Assembly (NCBI GenBank): GCA_963674975.1
Contig: OY771913.1
Location: 1-64,000, forward strand
Reading direction: 5' to 3'
Length of the DNA: 64,000 bases
From: UBA4781 sp963674975
GTDB taxonomy: Bacteria; Chloroflexota; Anaerolineae; Anaerolineales; Anaerolineaceae
Part shown: positions 7,293 to 16,079 of the stretch, one piece after another
Layout of the letters: each line of letters opens with the position of its first letter
Position numbering within the stretch: the stretch's first letter is position 1
Translations under genes and position numbers: made by a program
Notes under the pieces: model-generated
The model's database searches: none
What the model saw: the letters and a program-made list of their open reading frames with translations, nothing else
What the model was told of the DNA's origin: nothing

Positions 7293-8416
7293 ACGCGAAT
7301 GCAACAAGTGCAGCATTAAACCCTGTGGATATTAAAACACTTTCAAATGTCGGAATTTTACTGAACAATAAAGAACGGGCGGGAACATACATCTTAAAAA
7401 ATTATCAAGAACATATGATTCCCCGCTCTTCGGAAGGTCTGGAAGTACTGCCGATCAGTACTGCCCTGAAGAAATATAATTGGCTGAGGGATAAATACTA
7501 TTTCAAATTGATCAAACCTGATCAGGATGAGATTACGGCAGCCTGCGCTGAACAGGAAGTACCCTTTGGATATTATATCCATGTGGATAAAGGAGCAAAA
7601 ATTACCAATGCTTTCCAGGCTGGTTTATTTATGACCTGTTCCCAGATGGCGCAGGTGGTTCATAATGTGGTTGTTCTGGAAGAGGGTGCTGAATTGAATT
7701 TGATCACGGGCTGTGCGATTGCCGCCGGGATCGGTTCGGTTCAGCATTATGCGGTGAGCGAGCACTTCATTGGCAAGAATGCCAGCTTTACCAATACCAT
7801 GGTGCATAGCTGGGGTGAAAATGTGAAAGTACGCCCGCGCGCCAGAACGATTGTGGATGATAACGGCGTCTATACCAGCAACTATATCTGCATGCGTCCC
7901 GCACAGGACATGGAAAGTGAGCCGGTAACCTGGCTGAACGGGAAAGATTCCAAGGCAAAATATGAGACCATCATTTTCGGGTCGAAAGGTTCATTCATCA
8001 AGACCGGCGGAGAGATATTTCTGAATGGGGAAAACTCAGGGGCTGAACTCGCTCACCGGGCAGTTTGCACCGGCGGTCAAATCAGGCAGGAAGGTCTTTT
8101 GATCGGTAATGCTCATAACTGCCATGCGCATGTTGATTGTGCAGGTATGCTCCTGGACCCTGGTACCGATGGATATATTGTTTCTATTCCCGGTTTGAAG
8201 GCTCTACATCCTGAAGCGCACATGAGCCATGAAGCAAGCATTGGAAAGATTGCGCCGGAGCAGGTGGAATATTTGATGTGCCGTGGAATGGAAGAGTGTG
8301 AAGCGATTTCGATGATCATTCGCGGCTTTTTTAATGCAGATTTTGATTATCTGGGCGATGAATTGGATGCTCGCATTGTCGAGATAGCCAAGCTGGCTGG
8401 ACATGGAGAAGATTAA
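7289..8416 (+). CDS. sufB: SufB/SufD-family Fe-S scaffold protein (SmsB)
   Basis: A 375-residue protein starting at ATG 7289, overlapping the sufC stop as ATGA. The longer frame from 7259 lies inside sufC and is not used. The core is the SufB/D beta-helix: GSVQHYAVSEHF, GSKGSFIKTGGEI, GAELAHRAVCTGG, then HAHVDCAGMLL with a cysteine where SufB-type scaffolds have one, and the C-terminal PEAHMSHEASIGKI and YLMCRGM...IIRGFF segments. Length is closer to SmsB/SufD than to long SufB. It would form the complex with the SufC-like ATPase and hold nascent clusters. The SMS reading rests on gene order and sequence resemblance. Confidence 0.88.
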   Translation: MNANATSAALNPVDIKTLSNVGILLNNKERAGTYILKNYQEHMIPRSSEGLEVLPISTALKKYNWLRDKYYFKLIKPDQDEITAACAEQEVPFGYYIHVDKGAKITNAFQAGLFMTCSQMAQVVHNVVVLEEGAELNLITGCAIAAGIGSVQHYAVSEHFIGKNASFTNTMVHSWGENVKVRPRARTIVDDNGVYTSNYICMRPAQDMESEPVTWLNGKDSKAKYETIIFGSKGSFIKTGGEIFLNGENSGAELAHRAVCTGGQIRQEGLLIGNAHNCHAHVDCAGMLLDPGTDGYIVSIPGLKALHPEAHMSHEASIGKIAPEQVEYLMCRGMEECEAISMIIRGFFNADFDYLGDELDARIVEIAKLAGHGED

Positions 8417-8498
8417 TGGCTTCTGAGATTGAAAGGGGATTCACTTAAAATCTATTCATCTCTTAATATTTTATGAAAAAGAAAGCAGTTAAAAAAAA

Positions 8499-8530
8499 GG
8501 AGATAGCCCGTAGACTATCTCCTTTTTTTT
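8499..8530 (+). terminator. Rho-independent terminator after the Fe-S genes
   Basis: GGAGATAG and CTATCTCC pair around an 8-base loop, with eight A before and eight T after the stem. It works in principle on both strands and separates the Fe-S genes from the lacI-type gene. Confidence 0.92.
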
Positions 8531-8630
8531 CATTTATATTCTTTGGAGGATGGGAATTTATTATTTCCGATGCTATTTAGATAATCCAAAATATGAATCT
8601 TGTTTATTCGATCCAAATTCTTAAAAAGAG

Positions 8631-8659
8631 TTGACATTAAAAATCACCTGTGTCATAAT
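8631..8659 (+). promoter_or_regulatory. Promoter of the lacI-type regulator
   Basis: A consensus TTGACA (8631-8636) and CATAAT (8654-8659) are separated by exactly 17 bases. The start point would fall within or just before the operator at 8666-8695, a classic autorepression layout. Confidence 0.75.
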
Positions 8660-8665
8660 ATCAGT

Positions 8666-8695
8666 AACGTTACCGGTAATGATACCGGCAACGTT
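8666..8695 (+). promoter_or_regulatory. Double operator for the LacI-family repressor
   Basis: Contains the palindrome TTACCGGTAA (8670-8679), a related TACCGGCAA (8683-8691), and AACGTT at both ends (8666-8671, 8690-8695). Central CG and A/T-rich flanks are typical for LacI-family sites. Position immediately downstream of the -10 supports autoregulation. No similar site was seen ahead of the transporter genes. Confidence 0.7.
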
Positions 8696-8718
8696 ATAGG
8701 GAACTGGGATAATCAGAA

Positions 8719-9738
8719 ATGAGCCAAGAAAAACGGTCAACTACAATTCGAGATGTCGCTAAAACCGCTGGAGTATCAGTTTCCACTGTTTCTCGTGTAT
8801 TGAATGGGAAGATCGATGTTGCGAAAGAAACAAAAACACATGTTTTAGAAGTGATAGAAGATCTTGGATACAGCACGAACCTGGCTGCACGCAGCATGCG
8901 CAGTCAAAAGAAAAATCTGATCGGGTTGATCATGCCAGATATTGCGTATCCATATGCAATTGAGATCATGAAGGGGGTAAACCAGGCTATTGCAGAATCC
9001 GAGTTTGACCTGCTGGTTTATACATCCGGTGATGTGCGTAAACGCGGGCATGTTACTTCCGAACAGAAATATATTACACTCCTGGCAAAATCCATTTCTG
9101 ATGGTGTTATCGTTGTAGCTCCAGTCGCATCTGAATACAATATCGATAAGCCGATCGTATCCATCGATCCGGTGATGAGCCATCCAAACTATCCGGCAGT
9201 TCATGCGACGAATTATCAGGGATCGCTTGACGCGATGGAATATCTGATCGGGTTAGGACACAAACGGATCGGTTTTATCGGTGGGCGCGTGGAACTGGAA
9301 AGCGCAAACCGACGTTTATCAGGATATCGTGATGCCCTGAAAAAAACGGGTCTTCCTGTTGATGAGCAGCTAATTGTCTCGGGAGATTACACGACTAAAA
9401 CAGGGATCGAGGGCGGGCAAAAGCTTCTAACGCTTGAAGATCGACCAACGGCAATTTTTGCATCTAACGATCAGATGGCAATGGGCGTATATCAGATCGC
9501 TGAAAAAATGGGATTGAGCATTCCAAATGACTTTTCATTGGTCGGATTTGATAATATTCCAGAATCAAAATATTTGGGATTAACGACAATCGATCAATTT
9601 ATTTTAAGAATGGGGTATACCGCTACGCAAATGTTGATCAAGATCATCAATGAAATACCTTTAGAAGATCAAACTTTCCGAATGAAAACGCAGCTAGTAG
9701 TACGGAATTCATGCCGTCGATACTCAGAGGTCCATTAG
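8719..9738 (+). CDS. LacI-family transcriptional repressor
   Basis: A 339-residue DNA-binding regulator. The N-terminal helix-turn-helix reads TIRDVAKTAGVSVSTVSRVL with the hinge-helix LAARSMRSQKKNLIGL near residue 60. The rest is a periplasmic-binding-like sensor domain ending in the usual VGFDNIPESKYLGLTTI segment. Such repressors release DNA on binding a sugar or sugar phosphate. The downstream sugar transporter and beta-glycosidase suggest an oligosaccharide-derived inducer. Its own promoter carries a double palindromic operator. Length and domain layout are complete. Confidence 0.95.
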   Translation: MSQEKRSTTIRDVAKTAGVSVSTVSRVLNGKIDVAKETKTHVLEVIEDLGYSTNLAARSMRSQKKNLIGLIMPDIAYPYAIEIMKGVNQAIAESEFDLLVYTSGDVRKRGHVTSEQKYITLLAKSISDGVIVVAPVASEYNIDKPIVSIDPVMSHPNYPAVHATNYQGSLDAMEYLIGLGHKRIGFIGGRVELESANRRLSGYRDALKKTGLPVDEQLIVSGDYTTKTGIEGGQKLLTLEDRPTAIFASNDQMAMGVYQIAEKMGLSIPNDFSLVGFDNIPESKYLGLTTIDQFILRMGYTATQMLIKIINEIPLEDQTFRMKTQLVVRNSCRRYSEVH

Positions 9739-9828
9739 AAACATCAGGTTATTTATTTTCTAATGCTGCTAGTTGGATAAAAATTTTGTGAGAGGAGGTG
9801 GCGTAAATCGGATAAAGAATAAAAAAAA

Positions 9829-9898
9829 CAGGTCTTCTCTACCACTATTGAATGTTTCAAGAAGACCTGTGTCTCTGTGTGGAGGTGTTCTCCGCACG
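9829..9898 (+). promoter_or_regulatory. Two leader hairpins before the sugar-binding protein gene
   Basis: ACAGGTCTTCT (9829-9839) pairs perfectly with AGAAGACCTGT (9861-9871) across a 21-base loop. GTGTGGAG (9878-9885) pairs with CTCCGCAC (9891-9898) across 5 bases. They lie in the 200-base gap between the repressor gene and the transporter operon. They may protect a processed mRNA or attenuate read-through from the repressor gene. No T tract follows directly, so a strong terminator is unlikely. Confidence 0.5.
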
Positions 9899-9938
9899 TT
9901 TCTATTATATCTTGTTGACAAAAAAATGGAGGAATTAC

Positions 9939-11276
9939 ATGAATCGCAAGATTTTCTCAATATTCAGCGTGTTGTTTATTGCCCTTTTCATGCTAACCGC
10001 ATGCCAAACTGCAGCAACTGAAGCAGCACCTGCTGAAGAAGAAAGTACATCTGCTAAAGAACCAGCCGAAGAGGCTGCAGAACCAGTAACAATCACATGG
10101 TGGCATATTTCCACAAAAGATCCAGCCTTATCTGATTGGCAAAAAATGGCTGATGATTATATGGCTGCCCATCCAAATGTGACCATCGAAATCACCGTTC
10201 TTGAGAATGAAGCTTTCAAGACAAAACTGACCACTGTTCTGCAGTCCGGTGAAGTTCCTGATATTTTCCAGAGCTGGGGCGGCGGTACATTAAAGGAACA
10301 GATCGATGCTGGATTACTGCAGGACATCACCCCTTACCTGGATGCTGATGGTGGCGCCTGGCGCGATACATTTGCTCCTGGTGCGCTGGCAGTATTCGCT
10401 TCAGATGGCGAAAACTACGGCGTGCCGTGGGATATGGGTATGGTTGGCTGGTGGTACAACAAAGATCTCTTTGCTGATGCTGGAATTACCGCAGTTCCTA
10501 CCACATGGTCTGAGTTCCTGGCGGATGTACAACTGCTGAAAGATGCTGGTATTACCCCGATTTCTCTGGGTGAGGGAGATACCTGGACCGGTATGCATAT
10601 CTGGTCATATCTTGCCACCCGCATCGGTGGCGAAGCGGCATTCACCGCAGCAGCCAATCGCACCGGTTCCTTCACCGATCCGGCTTTTGTTCAGGCTGGT
10701 GAAGAACTCTTGAAACTGATCGCACTGGATCCATTCCAGGATGGCTATCTGGGTGCAACCCATGATGAAATGCAGGCTACTTTTGGTAATGGTAAAGCTG
10801 CCATGGAACTCTCAGGGCAGTGGGCTCCCTCAGTTGAGGCAGCCAACAGCGCAGATGGTGTAGGCGTCGTGAATCTTGGTATGTTCAATTTCCCATCCGT
10901 TGAAGGTGGAGTAGGTGATGTAACCGACGTTATCGGAGGTGGAAATGGATTCGCTATTGGGAAAGATGCTGAACCGGAAGCCATTGATTTCGTGAAGTAT
11001 CTGACCACTGCAGCAAACCAGGCTGTTATCGCAGCTTCAGGTACGGGCATCCCCGTTGTGAAGGGTGGTGAAGTGGGTTTGACTGACGAGAATTTACTGC
11101 TTGTACAGCAGAGCTTCGCCAATGCAAAGTACTTCCAGCTGTACTATGATCAGATTCTACCTTCTGCTATGGGCGGCATTATCAATGATGCAGTTCAGAA
11201 ATTGTTCGCAGGGACTGCAACAGCCGCAGAGGTAGCAGCAGAAATCGAAGCTGGTGCCGTAGAACAAATTGAGTAA
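9939..11276 (+). CDS. Sugar ABC transporter substrate-binding lipoprotein
   Basis: A 445-residue family 1 extracellular solute-binding protein. ATG 9939 is chosen because GGAGG (9928-9932) precedes it and the product then begins with a lipoprotein signal (MNRKIFSIFSVLFIALFMLTAC, cysteine at 22). The longer frame from 9852 reads through leader hairpins. Motifs include VTITWWHIST near the mature N-terminus and FWxE-type segments such as MELSGQWAPSV. It would capture oligosaccharides at the cell surface and deliver them to the two permeases downstream. No ATPase gene is present, so a shared MsmK/UgpC-type ATPase elsewhere is expected. The GH3 glycosidase downstream suggests beta-linked substrates. 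Confidence 0.94.
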   Translation: MNRKIFSIFSVLFIALFMLTACQTAATEAAPAEEESTSAKEPAEEAAEPVTITWWHISTKDPALSDWQKMADDYMAAHPNVTIEITVLENEAFKTKLTTVLQSGEVPDIFQSWGGGTLKEQIDAGLLQDITPYLDADGGAWRDTFAPGALAVFASDGENYGVPWDMGMVGWWYNKDLFADAGITAVPTTWSEFLADVQLLKDAGITPISLGEGDTWTGMHIWSYLATRIGGEAAFTAAANRTGSFTDPAFVQAGEELLKLIALDPFQDGYLGATHDEMQATFGNGKAAMELSGQWAPSVEAANSADGVGVVNLGMFNFPSVEGGVGDVTDVIGGGNGFAIGKDAEPEAIDFVKYLTTAANQAVIAASGTGIPVVKGGEVGLTDENLLLVQQSFANAKYFQLYYDQILPSAMGGIINDAVQKLFAGTATAAEVAAEIEAGAVEQIE

Positions 11277-11292
11277 CTTTTAAATAAAAAAC

Positions 11293-11336
11293 AGACAGGT
11301 GCGTGCAGGTTGATCAATACCGAGACGCACCTGTCT
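11293..11336 (+). promoter_or_regulatory. Intergenic hairpin between binding protein and permease genes
   Basis: A perfect 12-bp stem (11293-11304 with 11325-11336) around a 20-base loop, with no strong T run. Such hairpins after binding-protein genes commonly raise the stability of the upstream mRNA and lower permease expression. That role is inferred here from position. Confidence 0.65.
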
Positions 11337-11460
11337 CTTATCAATAGAGGGAACCTGAAGATTACCAATAGAAGAGGAATAATAAAAACCTGTAAATACA
11401 TTTATAAGAATTTCGGTAATTATTCAATGGTAATCCAGATGATGAAAGAAAGAGCAAATT

Positions 11461-12402
11461 ATGCAGTTTCCAATAACTCGAAGTAAAGAAAAGCCAATTA
11501 GAACCACTGCTGGAGAAAAACGATTCCAAAATAATCTGGTCGTTGCCATTTTTTTATTACCTGCATTAATTCTTTTTGTTCTCTTTGTGGTCTATCCCAT
11601 TTTCAGATCCATTCAATACAGTATGTATGATTGGAAAGGATTTGGACCTGCAGTAGATTATATCGGATTGGAAAACTACGAAAAAATTCTATCCGATGAG
11701 GTATTCCTGAAAGCAATTAAAAATGTTTTGCTGATCATTGGATTATCTCTTGGTTTACAGCTGCCAATCGCATTGATTTTAGCGACAATGGTAGGACGTG
11801 ATCTGCCGGGAAGAGCTTTTTTCCGCACCGTCTTTTTTCTACCCTATGTGCTTTCTGAGGTGAATACAGGCATCATGTGGATGCTGCTCTTCAATGCTGA
11901 TCCGGAGCGAGGCTTTCTGAACGGAGTTATGGTCATGCTGGGGCTGGATCCAATCGCGTGGCTTGCGGATATGAATATTGTGATCTTTGCGGTATTCATC
12001 GTTTTAACCTGGAAATACTTTGGGTTACATATGCTGTTGTATCTAACCGGGCTTCAAAATATTCCCAGAGAAATCGAAGAAGCGGCAACGATCGATGGAG
12101 CCAGCAAGATCCAGAGTTTCTTTTATATAACGCTGCCTTTATTAAGCGGAACAATAAAAACATCTGTTTATATGTCCGTGTTGGGCTCAATCCAGCAGTT
12201 TGTTTTAGTTTGGGTGATGACCAGGGGAGGACCGGTTAACGCCAGTGAAACAATGGCAACCTATATGTATCGCTATGGTTTTGTCAGGTTCCAGCTTGGA
12301 TATGGGTCAGCAGTTGCCATCATTATGTTCATCATCTGCATGATCTTTTCACTGGTATACCAGGCTCTCACCCGTAAACCAGATTACCTCAGCGGTTTAT
12401 AG
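11461..12402 (+). CDS. Sugar ABC transporter permease (MalF/UgpA type)
   Basis: A 313-residue inner-membrane protein with six predicted transmembrane helices, the first at about residues 27-50. The cytoplasmic EAA loop reads EEAATIDGASKIQSFFYITL near residue 205, the contact site for the ATPase. N-terminal Lys/Arg-rich residues precede the first helix. It pairs with the permease 13 bases downstream and with the binding protein upstream in a carbohydrate uptake (CUT1) system. The ATG at 11461 has AAAGAG 6-8 bases upstream. Confidence 0.94.
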   Translation: MQFPITRSKEKPIRTTAGEKRFQNNLVVAIFLLPALILFVLFVVYPIFRSIQYSMYDWKGFGPAVDYIGLENYEKILSDEVFLKAIKNVLLIIGLSLGLQLPIALILATMVGRDLPGRAFFRTVFFLPYVLSEVNTGIMWMLLFNADPERGFLNGVMVMLGLDPIAWLADMNIVIFAVFIVLTWKYFGLHMLLYLTGLQNIPREIEEAATIDGASKIQSFFYITLPLLSGTIKTSVYMSVLGSIQQFVLVWVMTRGGPVNASETMATYMYRYGFVRFQLGYGSAVAIIMFIICMIFSLVYQALTRKPDYLSGL

Positions 12403-12415
12403 AAAGGAATACTCC

Positions 12416-13285
12416 ATGGGTAAATACGTTAATCCTCCGCAGTGGATAAAGAAAGTTCCTGAAAGACTGCCTATCTATCTCTTTCTAACATTTGCTGCAA
12501 TCTTGATCCTGATTCCCATTGTGATCTTGCTTTTTGGCAGCGTAAAAACCACCGGACAGATGTATTCACATCCATACTCCATTCCCAACCCTCCTAATTG
12601 GGATAATATCATTTCGATTTTAAGGAACCCGACATTTTGGAATATGCTGAGGAATTCTTTGATCGTGATGGTTGCCGCAACTGTTGGAGCAGTTGGTCTA
12701 AGCGCGATGGTGGCATTTGTATTCGCCAGAATGCAGTTTCGTGGAAAAAATTTTTTCTTCAATTTGTTTACGATCGGGCTTATGTTCCCGATCAATGTAG
12801 CTATTCTGCCTGTTTATTTTGTGCTCAGGCAGCTGGAACAGTTAGGAATTCCCATGATCGATACTCTATGGGGAGTTTTTCTGGTCCAAATTGCGTTTCA
12901 GTTATCTGGAAATATCATGATCCTGAAAGGATTTTTCACTGCAGTCCCCACTGAACTTCAGGATGCTGCTTATATGGATGGGTGTACAAATTTTGATTTC
13001 TTCTGCCGCATTATGATTCCGCTGGTAAAGCCGTCGCTATCGGCTGTTGGAGCGCTGGTCATGATCTCCAGTTGGAATGATCTGCTTGTTCCCCTGGTTG
13101 TTTTAAACAGCAATCAACTCTGGACGCTGCCGCTGGGTACGATGCAGTTCCAGGGTCAATATGGACAGGATCTTGCTTTGGTTTCTGCATTTGTTGCCCT
13201 GTCTTCAATACCGACAATCATTTTCTACTTCTTTGCAGAAAAACAAATAGTCTCAGGATTAACTGCTGGCGCGATCAAAGGATAA
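12416..13285 (+). CDS. Sugar ABC transporter permease (MalG/UgpE type)
   Basis: A 289-residue membrane protein with six predicted helices and the EAA loop LQDAAYMDGCTNFDFFCRIM near residue 185. Its C-terminus (EKQIVSGLTAGAIKG) is the conserved end of CUT1 MalG-like subunits. AAAGGA precedes the ATG. It forms the translocation pore with the upstream permease. An 8-bp hairpin (13287-13294 with 13309-13316) follows the stop codon without a T tract, so the glycosidase gene may be partly co-transcribed. Confidence 0.94.
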   Translation: MGKYVNPPQWIKKVPERLPIYLFLTFAAILILIPIVILLFGSVKTTGQMYSHPYSIPNPPNWDNIISILRNPTFWNMLRNSLIVMVAATVGAVGLSAMVAFVFARMQFRGKNFFFNLFTIGLMFPINVAILPVYFVLRQLEQLGIPMIDTLWGVFLVQIAFQLSGNIMILKGFFTAVPTELQDAAYMDGCTNFDFFCRIMIPLVKPSLSAVGALVMISSWNDLLVPLVVLNSNQLWTLPLGTMQFQGQYGQDLALVSAFVALSSIPTIIFYFFAEKQIVSGLTAGAIKG

Positions 13286-13428
13286 AAAATCAGATCAGCG
13301 TATTTCATTCTGATTTCAGAGAAGGTAGAAAAAGATTCAATTTTTGAAAGTTAGATGATTGATTTTGCGTATAGTCGTAATTATTCTAGAAAGTTTTATT
13401 CTTGATTGTTAGAAATTGAGGTGTATGC

Positions 13429-15573
13429 ATGAATGAGAATGACAGACAAGAAAAGCAAACCTACCTTGATACATCATTGCCTTTTCCTGTTCGGGTAAAA
13501 GAGCTTATCAAGCTTTTAAACCTTGAAGAGAAAACGGGCTTGTTGAGTCATACGGGAGTGAGCATTCCCCGCCTGGGTATTCCCGGCTATAACTACTGGA
13601 GTGAAGCGCTGCATGGGGTAGCCCGCAATGGACGGGCCACGGTTTTTCCACAGGCAATTGGGATGGCTGCTACATGGGATAGGGAAATGATCTATCAGGT
13701 GGCAGATGCTATCAGCGATGAAGGGCGTGCAAAATATCATGAGGCACTGCGCAGAAATGGATACACCGATCAATATCAGGGATTGAATTTCTGGTCACCC
13801 AATGTGAATATTTTTCGCGATCCCCGCTGGGGGAGAGGGCAAGAAACCTGGGGAGAAGATCCTTTCCTGACCGGCGAAATGGCTTCTGCATTTGTGAAAG
13901 GTATGCAGGGGAATGATCCGAAGTATTTGAAAACGGCTGCCTGTGCGAAACACTTTGCAGTTCACTCCGGTCCGGAAAAACAACGCCATACATTTAACGC
14001 GGTTGTAACCAGGCGCGAATTATATGACACATACCTGCCGGCTTTTAAAAAATTGGTGCAGGATGCTAATGTGGAAGCAGTCATGGGAGCATATAACCGG
14101 ACGCTGGGAGAGGTCTGCTGCGCCAGCCAGCTTCTGATTGAAGATATTCTTCGTGGGGAGTGGAAATTCAAGGGGCATTATGTATCAGATTGCGGAGCTT
14201 TATCTGATTTTCATCTCAGTCACAAGGTTACAAAGGATGCGGCTGAATCTGCCGCACTGGCATTGAAACATGGCTGCGACCTTGGCTGCGATCATGTTTT
14301 CGATGAGATCCCTGAGGCTATCAAGCGCGGATTGATCACCGAAGAAGATGTTGATCATGCTCTGGAACGTGTTTTATTAACTCGCTTCAAGCTTGGCATG
14401 TTCGACCCACCTCAGGATGTTCCTTTTGCATCGATCCCGGAAAGTGTTGTTGGGAACGACAAGCACAGAGAACTTGCTTACCAAGCTGCCGTTGAGTCGA
14501 TCGTTTTATTGAAAAATAAAGATAACATTCTGCCCATTCAACCATCGGTAAGGAAAATCTTTATAACCGGTCCCAACGCGACCAGCACAGAGGTTCTTTT
14601 AGGTAATTATTATGGCTTCAATGAAAGAATGGTCACCCTGCTTGAGGGAATCACCGGACGGATCCCTGAGGGAATGGGTATGGAATATACCACCGGTGCT
14701 ATGTTGAAACATCCCAGAGAGATAGAAGAAACCTGGGCTCCCGGAATGGCACAATCATCTGATCTGGCGATCGTTTGTGGGGGTTTTTCTTCCTTCCTTG
14801 AAGGAGAAGAAGGTGAATCTTTGTTATCTCCCCAAAACGGAGATCGGACCAATATCTCGCTGCCTGAAAGCCAGATCAATTATATTAAAGAACTTGCATT
14901 GTATGGCACAAAAATCGTGCTTGTATTAACAGGAGGAAGCCCGATTGAATTAAGCGAGATTGAAGATCTGGTGGATGCCATTCTTTTTATCTGGTATCCG
15001 GGAATGGAAGGGGGAAAGGCAGTTGCAGATATATTGTTTGGCGATGTCTCTCCATCTGGGAAATTACCTCTGACATTTCCAAAATCATTGGATCAGATCC
15101 CTCCATTTGACGATTACTGCATGGATGGAAGGACATATCGCTATATGAAGGAAGAACCACTGTATCCCTTTGGCTTTGGATTGAGCTACAGCAAATTTGA
15201 ATACCGGGATCTTCACCTTGAAAAGCAGAGCATTGTAATTGATGAATCATTACATCTCAGCTTTGTGCTTCAGAATACAGGAAAAGAACCTGCTGCCGAG
15301 GTTGTTCAGTATTATCTATCTGATCTTGAAGCCTCTACGATTGTCCCTTTGCATCACCTGATTGGATTTAAACGCATCGATCTTAAAGCAGGGGAGTGTA
15401 TGAAGGTGGAGTTTACATTAACTCCAGAAATGATGTCATTCTATAATAATGATGGAAAACTGACTCTCGAACCCGGTGAATTTCGCATTGAAATCGGTGG
15501 ATGTTCTCCAGGAAAACTTGGACGGGAACTGGGTGCACCGAGACCATTATCGGCAATATTCGAAATAAAATAA
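13429..15573 (+). CDS. Glycoside hydrolase family 3 beta-glucosidase/beta-xylosidase
   Basis: A 714-residue GH3 enzyme, complete with three domains: a TIM barrel (about 25-310) with EALHGVARNG, SPNVNIFRDPRWGRGQETWG and the nucleophile in VSDCGAL (Asp254); an alpha/beta sandwich (about 345-590) with KHFAVHSG-type and GGFSSFLEGEEGE loops; and a C-terminal fibronectin III-like domain with VVQYYLSD. SDCGA rather than SDW around the nucleophile is common in the xylosidase-like branch. No signal peptide is seen, so it probably cleaves imported beta-linked oligosaccharides in the cytosol. It follows the CUT1 transporter genes and uses GAGGTG as ribosome site. Exact substrate is uncertain. Confidence 0.93.
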   Translation: MNENDRQEKQTYLDTSLPFPVRVKELIKLLNLEEKTGLLSHTGVSIPRLGIPGYNYWSEALHGVARNGRATVFPQAIGMAATWDREMIYQVADAISDEGRAKYHEALRRNGYTDQYQGLNFWSPNVNIFRDPRWGRGQETWGEDPFLTGEMASAFVKGMQGNDPKYLKTAACAKHFAVHSGPEKQRHTFNAVVTRRELYDTYLPAFKKLVQDANVEAVMGAYNRTLGEVCCASQLLIEDILRGEWKFKGHYVSDCGALSDFHLSHKVTKDAAESAALALKHGCDLGCDHVFDEIPEAIKRGLITEEDVDHALERVLLTRFKLGMFDPPQDVPFASIPESVVGNDKHRELAYQAAVESIVLLKNKDNILPIQPSVRKIFITGPNATSTEVLLGNYYGFNERMVTLLEGITGRIPEGMGMEYTTGAMLKHPREIEETWAPGMAQSSDLAIVCGGFSSFLEGEEGESLLSPQNGDRTNISLPESQINYIKELALYGTKIVLVLTGGSPIELSEIEDLVDAILFIWYPGMEGGKAVADILFGDVSPSGKLPLTFPKSLDQIPPFDDYCMDGRTYRYMKEEPLYPFGFGLSYSKFEYRDLHLEKQSIVIDESLHLSFVLQNTGKEPAAEVVQYYLSDLEASTIVPLHHLIGFKRIDLKAGECMKVEFTLTPEMMSFYNNDGKLTLEPGEFRIEIGGCSPGKLGRELGAPRPLSAIFEIK

Positions 15574-15592
15574 ATAAAGTCTTCATTTATAA

Positions 15593-15629
15593 AAAACTGC
15601 ACTTCAGTGAAGTGCAGTTTTGATTTTTT
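15593..15629 (+). terminator. Rho-independent terminator after the GH3 gene
   Basis: A 13-bp perfect stem (15593-15605 with 15609-15621) with a three-base loop AGT, followed by GA and six T. It ends the sugar-utilisation transcript. Confidence 0.92.
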
Positions 15630-15702
15630 CAATATGGAGCTTATCCAAGGTATGTTGGATCATATGAATTGAATAGATAGAGCATCAATCAGCTACACTC
15701 TA

Positions 15703-15834
15703 TTACTTAGGAAAGCTAACCGTATTGGTATTTTGTTTTTTTTCTTTCTTTGCTTTTCTCTTTTCCTTTATCGTTAGCTTCGGTTTCTTTCTATCTTCCC
15801 TATGACTCTTATCTTTTTTTCCAGCTTCTCCCAT
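15703..15834 (-). CDS. Lysine-rich 43-residue microprotein
   Basis: ATG at 15834 is preceded by AAGGAGTG with good spacing. The product starts MGEAGKKDKSHRED, runs through RKKPKLTIKEKRKAKKEKK and ends QNTNTVSFPK. About 40 percent of residues are Lys or Arg, with no hydrophobic segment. It is highly charged, probably helical or disordered, and may bind nucleic acid or ribosomes; that is a guess from composition. A decayed second copy at 3250-3352 shares the PKLTIKEKRK core, which shows this is a real, duplicated gene and not chance. I do not recognise a named family. Confidence 0.7.
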   Translation of the reverse strand: MGEAGKKDKSHREDRKKPKLTIKEKRKAKKEKKQNTNTVSFPK

Positions 15835-16079
15835 TTTGTCACTCCTTTTTATCAAACTCAAAATAAAAACTGCTGTTTTAGAAGTCAGCTTGCTTCATGA
15901 ATGTAGCATATAAGATTATGACGACTTTTTCAACACCCCTTCTAAGAAAAGAAATATAATTTATTCCAATTGATTGTCATTAACCATTTTACCATTACAT
16001 GGATATAAGGAATAAATACAAAAGGCAAATTATCAAGAAAAATATAAGATAATTTATAAAATTGAAAGTAAATAAAGAT
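15835..16079. other. A+T-rich spacer between divergent small genes
   Basis: Divergent promoter region of the microprotein gene and the transglutaminase-like gene. No ORF with a ribosome site and no strong hairpin was recognised. Confidence 0.4.
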
